Positions 47,097 to 55,852 are shown, counted from the first letter of the stretch. The stretch: 64,000 nucleotides of DNA from Georgenia satyanarayanai (GCF_900116375.1 NZ_UETB01000004.1:62001-126000), one strand, 5' to 3'. Made by a program: numbers and translations. The notes: a model not told the origin generated them from the sequence alone.

Positions 47097-49659
47097 CGGT
47101 GAGGCGGATGCCGTCGTAGAAGCGGGCCTGGCTGGAGCGGCTGGAGGCGACGCTGTAGCGGGCCTTGAGCTGCTGGGTGAGTGAGCGGGCGGAGACAGGC
47201 TCGAGGCCCTCGGCGTGGCACCAGGTCTCGTAGGCCTGGCGGAGGGTGGTGGTTCGCACGTGCATGTGCTGTGCGTTCGCTGGGCCGGTCTCGCAGCGTT
47301 CCTCGACGAACTGGGCGACGGTGTCGGTCTCGTGCTGGTAGCTGGCGGTGGCGGCGGTGACGGAGGCGGGGGTGGTGATGCCGTGGGTGAAGTAGTCGGC
47401 GGCGCCGGTGAGGATCCAGGAGAGGATGCCGGGGCCTTCTTCGTTGACGAGGATTTCGCGGAGGTTCTTGACGCGCTTTTCTTCGGGGACGGTGTGGAGG
47501 AATGGAATTTGGCGGATTCGGCGCCAGAATGCTTCGCCGCCGGCGCGTACTTCTGGTTCGTGGTTGGCGTGGAGCCAGAGGGTGTGGGTGGGGACGAACG
47601 TGAAGGGGTTCTTTCCCATGAAGCGGGCGTTGATGGGGTCGCCGCCGGTGAGCTGCTTGACCTTGGCCTCGGCGAAGCGGGCGCCCTGTTCGAGTTCGCC
47701 GCCGATGGCGATGCGGACGCCTGCGAGCTGGGCGATGGTGGCGGGGTGGTCTTCGCGGGCGCGGGCGACGAGCATGTCGGCGGGGATGGAGGCGGCGTAG
47801 CCGCTGTCGCCGATGCCGGCGAGGTCTTGGACGGTCTCGAAGAGGACGCTCTTGCCGTTGGCGCCGGGGCCGAAGGCGAAGGGGAGGAGCTGTTCGAGGA
47901 CGGTTCCGACGAGGGAGACGCCGAGGAGGCGCTGGACGTAGACGATGGTGTCGGGGTCGCCGGCGAAGGTGTCGGCGAGGTACTGGGTCCAGCGTGGGGT
48001 GGGCTGGTGGGGGTCGGGGGCGACGGTGGTGGTGCGGGTGTGGAGTGCGGCGGGGTCTGGTGGGTGGAGGTGGCCGGTGCGGAGGTTGACGACGCCGGCG
48101 GGGGTGTTGAGCTCGTAGGGGCGGGCGTCGAGGGCTGCGAGGTGGGTGACGGCGCGTGGGTCGCTCTGTGCGAGGGCGGTCATGGCTTCGATGCCGCGGC
48201 GGGAGAGGCTGTACTTGCGGTGCTTCTCGGCGGGCTTGTCGTCGTCGGGGAGGGTGCGGGCGATGTTGCGTGCGAGCTCGCGGACGTGGCCGGCGTCGTC
48301 CCAGGTCCAGCGGTGGCCGTGCCAGGTGAGCCACTGTCCGCGCTGGGGGATGTAGCGGATGTGGTCGTGGTGGGTGTCGATGAGGCGTAGGGCGTTGCCG
48401 TCGTCGGTCTCGGTGTAGGTGGTGGGCTGGACGACGGTGAGCTGGGGCCGCGGGGACTGTTCGGTGTGTGGGGCGAGGGCGGTGGCGCCGTCGGTGGCTG
48501 GGGTGGTGGGGAGGAGGATGCCGTCGAGGTCGTCGGTGGGCTGGGTTGGTCGTGGTCGTTCGGCGCGGCGGCCGTAGCCCTGGCGTGCGAGTTCGCGGGC
48601 GGCGGTGGGGTAGTCGCCGCCGTGCTCGAGGAGGGTGTAGGCGGCGAACTTGGAGTAGGGGCGGCCTTCTTCGAAGACGGTGGAGGTGGTGAAGACGTAG
48701 AGGTTGTCGCCGTCGTTCTGGCCGGTGGTGGCTGAGATTCCGTCGCGGGGGCTCTTGCCGGGGCGGGTCCATCCGTGGCCGGGGCCGAGGCGGTGGCCCT
48801 TGGTCCAGCCGTGGGGGGTGAGGATGTCGTCCCAGGTGGCGCGGGCGTTGTAGTCGTCGCCGGGCCGGAGGGTGTCGCCGTCGTCGGGGCGCGGGGAAGT
48901 GGTTGCGGTGCGCGCGACCGGTGCCGGGGTGTCGTCGGGGGGCATCTGGTCGAACATGGCGGCGACGGCGTGGAGGGCTTCGCGCTCGTCGAGGGTGATG
49001 GTGGGCAGGGTGTCGGGGCCGCCGATGAGGTGGGTCCAGGCCTTGCCGGTGGGGTGGGTGCGTCCGGAGCTGGGGGCGAGGACGGTGAAGCCGCCTTCGC
49101 CGCGGGTCTCGATGAGGACTTGGGGGACGCGGGCGGGGGTGAGGCGGTCGATGGTGGCGAGGCGGCGGGCGCGGACGTCGTCGTTGGGGTCGGTCTGGGC
49201 GTCGGCGCGCAGGCGTGCGATGTGCTCGTCGAACTCTTGGGGGGTGGAGGGGCGGCGGGCGAGCTTGGTGTTGCCGGGGATCTGGCCGTCGACACGGTAG
49301 AGCCAGTGGTAGCCGCCGGAAGGGGTGGTCTCGAGGTAGCCGGCGGTGACGCGTCGCCAGAGGTCGGCGAGGCCGTTGTCGGTCATGGCGGTGGCGAGTT
49401 CGGCGGCGAGGTGGGTGGCGCGGCCTTCGATCTCGAGCATCTCGATGTTGCCGGACACCACGCCGGTGATGATGCCGAAGCCGTCGTAGTCGCCGGACGC
49501 GAACCAGGTGCGGAGCTGCTGCTCGTCGGGGCGTTGCTGCTGGTACTGGGCCCAGAACGCGGCGGGGGCTTTGGAGCCATCGGTGCGGGTGGGTACGACG
49601 GAAGCGCCGGCGGCGTGCCAGGCGAGGGCGGTGTCGAGGAGAGCTGGTGGGGTGGTCAT
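47029..49659 (-). CDS. Bifunctional primase-polymerase/D5-type helicase
   Basis: An 876-aa replication protein. Residues about 5-215 are a Prim-Pol domain (GASVVPTRTDGSKAPAAFW, GFGIITGVVSGNIEMLEIEG with the acidic pair, SGGYHWLYRVDG with His). Residues about 470-780 are a D5-type primase-helicase: a D5_N-like part, then Walker A in FAFGPGANGKSVLFETV and downstream RIAIGGELEQG. The C-terminal part is a winged-helix-like region (SYQHETDTVAQFVEERC). It would unwind and prime phage DNA. ATG 49659 is only 15 bp from the start of the opposite gene 49675. Confidence 0.9.
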   Translation of the reverse strand: MTTPPALLDTALAWHAAGASVVPTRTDGSKAPAAFWAQYQQQRPDEQQLRTWFASGDYDGFGIITGVVSGNIEMLEIEGRATHLAAELATAMTDNGLADLWRRVTAGYLETTPSGGYHWLYRVDGQIPGNTKLARRPSTPQEFDEHIARLRADAQTDPNDDVRARRLATIDRLTPARVPQVLIETRGEGGFTVLAPSSGRTHPTGKAWTHLIGGPDTLPTITLDEREALHAVAAMFDQMPPDDTPAPVARTATTSPRPDDGDTLRPGDDYNARATWDDILTPHGWTKGHRLGPGHGWTRPGKSPRDGISATTGQNDGDNLYVFTTSTVFEEGRPYSKFAAYTLLEHGGDYPTAARELARQGYGRRAERPRPTQPTDDLDGILLPTTPATDGATALAPHTEQSPRPQLTVVQPTTYTETDDGNALRLIDTHHDHIRYIPQRGQWLTWHGHRWTWDDAGHVRELARNIARTLPDDDKPAEKHRKYSLSRRGIEAMTALAQSDPRAVTHLAALDARPYELNTPAGVVNLRTGHLHPPDPAALHTRTTTVAPDPHQPTPRWTQYLADTFAGDPDTIVYVQRLLGVSLVGTVLEQLLPFAFGPGANGKSVLFETVQDLAGIGDSGYAASIPADMLVARAREDHPATIAQLAGVRIAIGGELEQGARFAEAKVKQLTGGDPINARFMGKNPFTFVPTHTLWLHANHEPEVRAGGEAFWRRIRQIPFLHTVPEEKRVKNLREILVNEEGPGILSWILTGAADYFTHGITTPASVTAATASYQHETDTVAQFVEERCETGPANAQHMHVRTTTLRQAYETWCHAEGLEPVSARSLTQQLKARYSVASSRSSQARFYDGIRLTEASSDDDDPSPEVSSPGSEYGW

Positions 49660-49674
49660 CGGTAGCCTCCGGGC

Positions 49675-50175
49675 ATGACTGAACTGGTGACCGTCTGGAT
49701 CCCTGTGGCGGCTGTGGTGATCTCGCTGGCTTCCGGAGCAGCTGCATGGGTCGCAGTGGCGTACTCGCGGGGGCAAAAGGACGCCACGGAACGGCAAGCG
49801 GACGCCGCTGAGGCGCAGGTGGAATACATGCGGCGGCAGGTCGAACTGATGGAGACGAAAGCGACGCCAGGCGCGATCGCTGTCGTCGACGTCCGCAATC
49901 GCGTGGCGCCGTGGTCGGTGTCGCACTTCCGAGGGGACACGTACAGCCTGATCAACGGCGCGACGCAGCCTGTGTACGACGTCGTCTTGGAGGCCCCGGA
50001 GAATTCAATCCACCGAGGGCCATACCGCTGGGACCGACTCGACCCTCGTGCGTCGGTCACCTTCTTTCTGGCGTTCGGCTTCGGTGGTTCCGGCAGACAG
50101 GTGACGATCCGTTGGAAGTGGGACCCGGAGGGGGCCGAAGAGTCGTGGACGACTGCCATGCCCGCGAAGGGCTGA
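49675..50175 (+). CDS. Membrane-anchored coiled-coil protein (moron candidate)
   Basis: A 166-aa protein. Residues 8-28 form one membrane segment (IPVAAVVISLASGAAAWVAV); a charged helix (KDATERQADAAEAQVEYMRRQVELMET) follows, then a beta-rich domain of about 95 residues (AIAVVDVRNRVAPWSVSHF, VTIRWKWDPEG). It is on the plus strand, divergent from the primase and convergent with the methyltransferase, and its base composition is less GC-rich than its neighbours. This layout suggests a lysogeny-expressed membrane protein. The family is not recognised. Confidence 0.6.
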   Translation: MTELVTVWIPVAAVVISLASGAAAWVAVAYSRGQKDATERQADAAEAQVEYMRRQVELMETKATPGAIAVVDVRNRVAPWSVSHFRGDTYSLINGATQPVYDVVLEAPENSIHRGPYRWDRLDPRASVTFFLAFGFGGSGRQVTIRWKWDPEGAEESWTTAMPAKG

Positions 50176-50203
50176 GGGGACCTGTAGCTGCTGCCCGCGC
50201 ACA

Positions 50204-51748
50204 TCAAGCGGCCTGCCCGGTGATGGCGGAGACGACGGTGGCGATGAGGTCGCGGGCGGCGGGTGGGGTGACGGCGTTGCCGGAGAGCTTGACCTGCTCA
50301 CGGCGGTTGCCGCGCATGACGTAGTCGGCGGGGAAGGCCATGGCCTGCTTGATCTCGTGGGGCTCGAGCATCCGGAAGTAGACGTCGTCGACGTTCACGG
50401 TCGGGCGCTGGGCGGTGAGCACGGACTGGTGGCCGGCGGTGGTGACGGTGCGGACGGGCTCGGTGGCCGGGGTCGTCATCTCGGCGCCGCCGCCGTTGTT
50501 CCGGTGGATGAGAGCGTGATGGTTGCCGGAGGCGGTGACGGTCGCGAGCGCCTCGGAGGCTGGTCGGGCGACGGAGCCACCGCCGCGGAGCTCGGCGAAG
50601 AACGGCGGGAACGCCAGGCCCTCGGTCTCGCGGGTCGTGCGGGTGCGTGCGACCTCGTTGGTCGGGCGGGCGTCGTCATTCCAGGTGCCGCCAGCAGGGA
50701 CCATCAGCGGGTCGTAGGCGATGCCCTTGGAGACGGTGGTGTGGACGGCGCGCAGCGGGTCGCTGGCCGGCCACGCGCGGATGTATCCGTCCTCGCGGCC
50801 GTAGGCGGGGTGGCGGGGGTTGGTGGCGTCGTAGGTGTTCCCCGCCGCCTCGACGGTGAGGGGCGCCCAGTAGCGGTCGATGCCCATCTGGATGCGGCGC
50901 ATCGTCTTCTCCGCGAGCGGGCGGCCGCGGTCCCCGATGCGGGTGCCGGGGAGTGACCAGTCGATGATCGAGGACGCGGGGAGCCAGCCGGGCTCGACCT
51001 GCTGGCCGCGGCAGGAGACCTTGGGGCAGCGGTAGACGTACTGGGTGCGGTACCGGCCGGTGCGGGTCCCTGGACGCTTCCACGCCTGCATGGCGTCGAC
51101 GACCTCGTCACAGCTGGGGCAGTACGCGCGGGGGCGCTGCATGCGCTCGAAGTCGGGGGCCCGCTCGCCCTTGCGCCAGAACGCGATGTACACCCGGTCG
51201 CGAGACTGCGGCGCGGGGAGGCCCATCACCTGCGCGTGCATGCTGTTGAGGCTGATGATCCGGTGCTGGTAGTCCATCGAGTGCATCGCGGCGAGCCACG
51301 AGTCGAAGAGCCCGCCGCGGATGCCGTGGGCGCTCGACCAGTCGACGACCTCGACGACGTTCTCCACCAGGATCGCCCGGTACTCGTGGGCCTCAGTGAA
51401 ACGCACGACGTCCCACATCGTCGCCCGCGAGCGCTCAGCGGCCTCGTCGGGCAGGACCTCACCGAAGATGTCGGGCTGGCGGTGGAGCTTGCGGCCCTTC
51501 GCGCGGGAGTGGTTCGTGCACTCGGGGCTGGCCCAGAGCAGATCGGTCGCCGGGACGTAGCGCGGGTCGGTCTGGGAGATGTCGGCCTGCAGGTGGTCGG
51601 TGTCTGGGTGGTTCGCGTTGTGGGTCTCGATGGCGAGGTCCCAGTGGTTCGCGGCGAGGCGGACGGTGACTCCGGGGACGCCGATGGCGCCGGTGGAGGA
51701 GCCGCCTGCTCCGCAGAACAGGTCGGTCATGGTGAGGTTCGCGCTCAA
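50204..51748 (-). CDS. C5-cytosine DNA methyltransferase
   Basis: A 514-aa (TTG start) modification enzyme. Motif I TMTDLFCGAGGSSTG binds SAM; motif IV is ASPECTNHS, with Glu instead of the Gln of GPPCQ; motif VI ENVVEVV, motif VIII QSRDRVY and the C-terminal motif IX/X KLSGNAVTPPAARDL follow. The insert with CPSC and CPKVSC (residues about 215-270) looks like a zinc-binding target-recognition part. The start is TTG 51748 (GAAGGGA 8 nt upstream) or ATG 51730. It may protect phage DNA from host restriction; no matching nuclease is nearby. Confidence 0.88.
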   Translation of the reverse strand: MSANLTMTDLFCGAGGSSTGAIGVPGVTVRLAANHWDLAIETHNANHPDTDHLQADISQTDPRYVPATDLLWASPECTNHSRAKGRKLHRQPDIFGEVLPDEAAERSRATMWDVVRFTEAHEYRAILVENVVEVVDWSSAHGIRGGLFDSWLAAMHSMDYQHRIISLNSMHAQVMGLPAPQSRDRVYIAFWRKGERAPDFERMQRPRAYCPSCDEVVDAMQAWKRPGTRTGRYRTQYVYRCPKVSCRGQQVEPGWLPASSIIDWSLPGTRIGDRGRPLAEKTMRRIQMGIDRYWAPLTVEAAGNTYDATNPRHPAYGREDGYIRAWPASDPLRAVHTTVSKGIAYDPLMVPAGGTWNDDARPTNEVARTRTTRETEGLAFPPFFAELRGGGSVARPASEALATVTASGNHHALIHRNNGGGAEMTTPATEPVRTVTTAGHQSVLTAQRPTVNVDDVYFRMLEPHEIKQAMAFPADYVMRGNRREQVKLSGNAVTPPAARDLIATVVSAITGQAA

Positions 51749-51854
51749 GGCCGCGGTCCCTTCGTCGTCGTGATCGTGGGTGGTCGGTGGGTGGTGCCCC
51801 GCCCTCGACTCGCACGAGGGGTGTGGCTGCTTCGGGGCGGACGTGCCGTGAGGT

Positions 51855-52736
51855 TCAGGCGGGCCAGCCGCGGAACAGCGGCGCGGTGATGCCGCCCTCG
51901 ACCTCGTCGACGACGTCGTTGAACGCCTCCTCGAGGACGTCCTCAGGGCGGTCGAGGGCGTAGCCGAGGAGCAGGTGGCCGTCGTTGATGCGATACCGCA
52001 GCCGGGCGGTGACCTTGTAGCCGGCGGAGCCGTCGTAGGGCTGCAGGCCGAGGGTGAACCGCTCGGGGATGGTGAGCTGCCCCTTCTTCCCGGCCTGGGC
52101 GTTGACGGTCTCGCGGTACTCGAGGACGACCTCGCCGGAGGAGAGCCGCTGGCTGGACTCGAAGTCGACCTTCTTCGCGGCCTTGAAGGTCTGGACGACC
52201 TCGAGCATGTCGGCGGGCTTCGGATCGACGATGTCGATCTGCCGGTCCTCGATGTGCTCGGCGAACTGCGCCTGGCCGAGCATCTTGCCGTTGAGCTGCT
52301 CCCACGCCTGCCAGGAAGGGGTCTTGCGCAGCGCGAGGGTGACGCGGTGGTCGCCATGCCCGGGGTTGCCGTCGGCCTTCGGGGCGTGCCCGTTGATGAC
52401 GCCGACGATCTGGCCGCGCTCGCGGTCGGCCCAGACCTCGGTGTGGACGGTGGAGTGGCGGTCGAGGTAGGCGTTGAAGGAGTCGGCGTCGCGCACGGTG
52501 ACGATGCCGCGCTTGCGCGACGGGTACGGGTTGAGGGGCTCGCGGAGCTCGTCGAGGTCGACGACGTTGGTGGTGCCACCGAGCGGGGTCGTGATGGCGT
52601 AGAACCGGTTCTCGTCCGGCTCACCGATGGGCTGCGGGGTGGTGGCGGCCTGCGCGAGCTCGGCGACGACGTCGCCCTCGACCCGCTCGTCGGTGCTGCC
52701 GAGGGCGCGGTCGCGGTTGTCGGTCGTGGTGGTCAT
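51855..52736 (-). CDS. DUF2303 family phage protein
   Basis: A 293-aa protein. The blocks NRFYAITTPLGGTTNVVDLD, SRKRGIVTVRDADSFNAYLDRH, VWADRERGQIVGVINGHAP and GHGDHRVTLALRKTPSWQAW, then DFESSQRLSSGEVVLEYRETV, define DUF2303, a conserved phage family of unknown function near replication and recombination genes. ATG 52736 overlaps the stop of the gene at 52733. Confidence 0.88.
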   Translation of the reverse strand: MTTTTDNRDRALGSTDERVEGDVVAELAQAATTPQPIGEPDENRFYAITTPLGGTTNVVDLDELREPLNPYPSRKRGIVTVRDADSFNAYLDRHSTVHTEVWADRERGQIVGVINGHAPKADGNPGHGDHRVTLALRKTPSWQAWEQLNGKMLGQAQFAEHIEDRQIDIVDPKPADMLEVVQTFKAAKKVDFESSQRLSSGEVVLEYRETVNAQAGKKGQLTIPERFTLGLQPYDGSAGYKVTARLRYRINDGHLLLGYALDRPEDVLEEAFNDVVDEVEGGITAPLFRGWPA

Positions 52737-53107
52737 GCGTGCTGCTCCTTCGGGTGGGCCTCGGTGTCGGTGAGGCGGGGGGCTGGGACCTCGCGGAGGG
52801 AGTCGAACGGCAGGGCCGCGGGGTCGTCCTTGGTGAGGTTGTGGTGCTTGTCGGCGTGGAAGATCGACTTGCGGCGGTCGTGCTGCGGGAGGGAGAGCTT
52901 CACGGCGTCGGAGACGATGAGGGCGTCGCCCTCGGCGCGGTCGAACGGGGCGACCGTGATCTGGAGCGTGAGGGTGCCCTTCTTGCCGGTGTCGACGACG
53001 GCGCTGACGAGGTCGCGGAGGTTCTGGGAGAGCTCGTCGTGGGTGCGGCCGGACTGCTGTTCGCGGAGCCAGTCGGCGAAGGGGCGGATGACGGGGTCGT
53101 CGATCAT
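52733..53107 (-). CDS. Conserved phage protein, unknown (with DUF2303)
   Basis: A 124-aa protein with the helical start VIRPFADWLREQQSGRTHDELSQNLRDLV and a beta part (GTLTLQITVAPFDRA, ALIVSDAVKLSLPQHDRRKSIFH). It is the direct upstream partner of DUF2303, and the two overlap by 4 nt. I cannot assign a function. Confidence 0.7.
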   Translation of the reverse strand: MIDDPVIRPFADWLREQQSGRTHDELSQNLRDLVSAVVDTGKKGTLTLQITVAPFDRAEGDALIVSDAVKLSLPQHDRRKSIFHADKHHNLTKDDPAALPFDSLREVPAPRLTDTEAHPKEQHA

Positions 53108-53132
53108 GGGGTGGTGCTCCTTCCGGGGTGGT

Positions 53133-53167
53133 GGGGGCGGTGCCGCGGGGAAGTCGGCACCGCCCCC
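53133..53167 (-). terminator. 13-bp perfect hairpin in early operon
   Basis: Arms 53133-53145 and 53155-53167 with a 9-nt loop, in the gap between the genes at 53179 and 52733. No T-run is present, so it may attenuate rather than end transcription. Confidence 0.5.
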
Positions 53168-53178
53168 GGGAAACGGGG

Positions 53179-53865
53179 TCAGGCGGCGTTGCGGATGGCC
53201 TGGACGACGGAGAGGTCCAGGCCGGTGGCGGCGGCGATCTGGTCGTCGCCGAGGCCGACGGCGATGAGCTGCTGCGCCTGGGCGGCCGGGTTTGCCGCCG
53301 GGGGCGCGGCGGCCGCCGGCGGGGCGGCCGGTGCCGGGGTGGCGGGCTGCTGGGCCGGTGCCGCGGGGGCAGCGGCCGGCGGCGGCGTGGTCGCGGTCGG
53401 CTGGTCGGCCATGAGGGCGGCGTTCCCGGCCGGCGTGTACCGGATCTGCCAGAACTTCCGGGACCGCTTGTCCATCGGGTCCTCGCGGTGCGTGAACTCG
53501 ACGTGCAGCTGGCCGCCGACCTCGAGGCCGGGGGCGCCGGCCTCGCGGATGGCGCCGCGGACGGCCTCCTTGAGGTAGCGGCCCTCGATGTAAAAGGTCC
53601 GCTTCCCGTCGTCCTCGGCGTTGTCGCGCTCGTTGGTCTGGACGGTGACGAGGATCCCCATGATGGGGTCGCCCGACGGGTAGAACTTCGGGGAGCCGGC
53701 CCCGGGGTTGTTCTTGTCGTAGTCGCGCTCCTGGCGGGCCTGCGGCGGTTCGGTGATGGTGCCGACGCGGGGCTGGCCGGGGTTGGGCTGGTCGAACTTC
53801 CAGGCGGGGTTGCCGGCGCCGCCGCCCATGAGGATCGCGTTGGCGTCGTAGGTCGTCTGAGACAT
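53179..53865 (-). CDS. Phage protein with Pro/Ala-rich linker, possible ssDNA-binding/recombination role
   Basis: A 228-aa protein. The first 140 residues form a beta-rich domain with GKRTFYIEGRYLKEAVRGAIREAGA and LHVEFTHREDPMD, followed by a roughly 45-residue low-complexity Pro/Ala region, and a C-terminal helix-turn-helix-like end (LIAVGLGDDQIAAATGLDLSVVQAIR). It lies between DUF2303 and the PD-(D/E)XK nuclease genes, where SSB- or annealing-type proteins are often found. This role is inferred. Confidence 0.65.
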   Translation of the reverse strand: MSQTTYDANAILMGGGAGNPAWKFDQPNPGQPRVGTITEPPQARQERDYDKNNPGAGSPKFYPSGDPIMGILVTVQTNERDNAEDDGKRTFYIEGRYLKEAVRGAIREAGAPGLEVGGQLHVEFTHREDPMDKRSRKFWQIRYTPAGNAALMADQPTATTPPPAAAPAAPAQQPATPAPAAPPAAAAPPAANPAAQAQQLIAVGLGDDQIAAATGLDLSVVQAIRNAA

Positions 53866-53896
53866 CTCGGGTGCTTCTTTCTGGTGTGGTGCCGCG

Positions 53897-54757
53897 TCAG
53901 GCGGCGGGGGTGGCCCCGGCCGCGGGCGCGGTCGGGGAGATGAGGAGTCCGGCGAGGTCGTCGCCGGGGGGTCGGTGGCCGGGCTTGGGGATGCCGGCGC
54001 CGTCGGGGAAGCGCGAGCAGTCATGGCAGCCGGGGTCGCGCGGCAGGGCGGTGATCCACGCATCCCGCGCCTCGACGGAGATGGACGCGAGGGCGGTGAG
54101 GTTGGTGTGGAGCCGGTTCGCGCGCTCGAGCGCGGCCTCGGCGCGGGCCCGGTCGTGGGGGGCGGTCCACCAGATCGCGTCGTTGAGGGAGACGGCGTTG
54201 CGGGGCAGGTAGGCGATGGCGACGTGGTCGACGCGGATGCCGGCGTCGTTCCAGCCCTTGGCGTAGAGGTCGGCCTGTGTGCGGTAGACGGGGGAGGGGC
54301 CGCGCTTGGCGGCGCGGAGGGTGGTGACGCCGACGAGCTTCCAGTCGACGGTCATGCCGACGTGCAGGTCGAGGAGGTCGGTGGAGCCCCAGATCTCTTC
54401 GCCGCCGATGTGGCCGACCATGACGGGTTGCTCGGCGAGGTACCGGCGGCCGGTGGTGTGGACGGCGTTGCGGTCGTTCTCGGAGCGGATGAACAGCTCC
54501 TCGAGCTGGGCGTGCATGGCGGTCCCGACGTAGGGGAGCCAGGGGACGCCGTCGTCGGTGCGGGTCCAGCCGGCGAGCTTGGCGGCGAGGCAGTGGTCGC
54601 AGGGGGTGCCGAGCTCGCTCGGGCCGATGCGCTTCTGCAGGGAGCGGGGCTGGTTGACGATCTCGTGCTCGATCGTCTGCCGGAGCTCGCGCAGCGCGGC
54701 GGCCGGGTCGCCGCCGACGTAGGGGGCGTGGATCGGGGGCAGCGTCGCGGCGGTCAT
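53897..54757 (-). CDS. PD-(D/E)XK nuclease, Cas4/RecB-like
   Basis: A 286-aa nuclease. GTAMHAQLEELF (residues 79-90), STDLLDLHVGMTVDWK (the catalytic D...DxK, residues 125-140) and YRTQADLYAKGW are the motifs of PD-(D/E)XK exonucleases. Cys 53 and Cys 56 (LGTPCDHC) together with a C-terminal GCHDC could form an Fe-S cluster, as in Cas4 and AddB. It probably works in phage recombination. ATG 54757 overlaps the previous stop by 4 nt (ATGA). Confidence 0.82.
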   Translation of the reverse strand: MTAATLPPIHAPYVGGDPAAALRELRQTIEHEIVNQPRSLQKRIGPSELGTPCDHCLAAKLAGWTRTDDGVPWLPYVGTAMHAQLEELFIRSENDRNAVHTTGRRYLAEQPVMVGHIGGEEIWGSTDLLDLHVGMTVDWKLVGVTTLRAAKRGPSPVYRTQADLYAKGWNDAGIRVDHVAIAYLPRNAVSLNDAIWWTAPHDRARAEAALERANRLHTNLTALASISVEARDAWITALPRDPGCHDCSRFPDGAGIPKPGHRPPGDDLAGLLISPTAPAAGATPAA

Positions 54758-55233
54758 CGGTGCTCGCCTCCGTTCATGGCGAGGCGGTCGATCTCGGCGG
54801 CGATGAGGGCGCCGGCCTTGACGAGCTCGCGGACGCGGTCGTTCGGCGTCGGCTTCCAGTAGTGCCACGGCCACGGCCATACGGGCGCGACCCGGGTGCG
54901 GACCGGGCCCTCGGGGGCCGCGTAGCGCACCGCGGCGCGAGCGAGCACGCCGTCGGGGTGCTCGGCGTCATGCTCGGGCGTCCAGCCCTCCTCTTCGACC
55001 TGACGGCGACGCTCGGCTGCGATGAGAGCTGCGCCGTCGGTCGTCGGGGTTGCCTCGAGCGCGGTGCGCGCGAGGGCCTCGAGGTCGCGGGCGTACAGGG
55101 CGTTCCCGTCGACCTCGTCGATGCGGCCGTCGCCCCACGCGCTGATGAACTCGCGGACGCGCTCGGCGGCCTCGGTCGGGTCAGGCACCTCGTAGTCGTC
55201 GGGGTCGATGCCGCGGGGCTGGTCGGTGGTCAC
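54754..55233 (-). CDS. Conserved phage protein, unknown
   Basis: A 159-aa protein. Helical throughout with TEAAERVREFISAWGDGRID and AALIAAERRRQVEEEGWTPEHDAEHPDG, the latter common in a family of phage/prophage proteins of unknown function. The C-terminal half carries a Trp/Pro-rich segment (VWPWPWHYWKP) and NDRVRELVKAGAL. GTG 55233 overlaps the next gene's stop. Confidence 0.65.
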   Translation of the reverse strand: MTTDQPRGIDPDDYEVPDPTEAAERVREFISAWGDGRIDEVDGNALYARDLEALARTALEATPTTDGAALIAAERRRQVEEEGWTPEHDAEHPDGVLARAAVRYAAPEGPVRTRVAPVWPWPWHYWKPTPNDRVRELVKAGALIAAEIDRLAMNGGEHR

Positions 55234-55580
55234 TGGACCTTCACCACCGGTGCGCCCTCGACCATGAACGGCTCGAGGTTGACCTCGGCGATGTGCTTGC
55301 GCACCGCGGTCGTGTTGATGGCGGGCCGGTACAGCTCGGGCCGCTGGGTGACGGGGAACGCGGCCTCGATGGCCTTCGCGTCGAGCCGGCGGGGCCGGGT
55401 GACCGTGACCTTGTAGTCCCCGACCGAGCCGCCGCCGGGGAGGAGCTCGACGAGGAGTGCCTTGATCTGGTCCTGGCGGTCCTTGATGTGGTCGGCCTGC
55501 TCGGCGAGCTGGGTGTACTCGTCGGCGAGGATCTTGGCGCGCACGTCGGGCGCGAGGGTGGGGTCGTCGGTGGTGGTCAT
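55230..55580 (-). CDS. 116-aa early phage protein
   Basis: An N-terminal coiled coil (ILADEYTQLAEQADHIKDRQDQIKALLVE) is followed by a beta part (GDYKVTVTRPRRLDAKAIEAAFPVT). The layout resembles phage recombination-accessory proteins, but I do not recognise the family. ATG 55580; 4-nt overlaps on both sides. Confidence 0.65.
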   Translation of the reverse strand: MTTTDDPTLAPDVRAKILADEYTQLAEQADHIKDRQDQIKALLVELLPGGGSVGDYKVTVTRPRRLDAKAIEAAFPVTQRPELYRPAINTTAVRKHIAEVNLEPFMVEGAPVVKVQ

Positions 55581-55852
55581 GCTGCTGTCGTCTCCTTGGT
55601 CGGGGTGGGCGCTTCGATGAGGGCCATACGTAGGGCGGTGCGGCCGGCGTCCCCGGTGACGAGGAGGCGGGCGGTCACCTCGGGTCGGGCGCCGTGGGTG
55701 ACGCCCCACAGCACGTTCCCGATGGCGGTGAGCTGTTCGGCGGCGAGGGTGGCGCGAAGGTCCGCGAGGGCCTGGGCCTTGAGGTCGTCGAGGGACGTGT
55801 GGTGCACGTCGGTGATGGGCCAAGTGGCCTCGAGCTCGTAGGTGACGCTCAT
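55577..55852 (-). CDS. 91-aa early phage protein
   Basis: A mixed alpha/beta protein (TYELEATWPITDVHHTSLDDLKAQAL, NVLWGVTHGARPEVTARLLVTGD). ATG 55852 overlaps the stop of the gene at 55849. No family is recognised. Confidence 0.6.
   Translation of the reverse strand: MSVTYELEATWPITDVHHTSLDDLKAQALADLRATLAAEQLTAIGNVLWGVTHGARPEVTARLLVTGDAGRTALRMALIEAPTPTKETTAA

Noticed and set aside
46817-49747. Open frame of 976 codons on the minus strand
   Set aside because: It is another frame of the primase-helicase gene and is made almost only of Arg, Pro and His; the real frame has Prim-Pol and Walker motifs.
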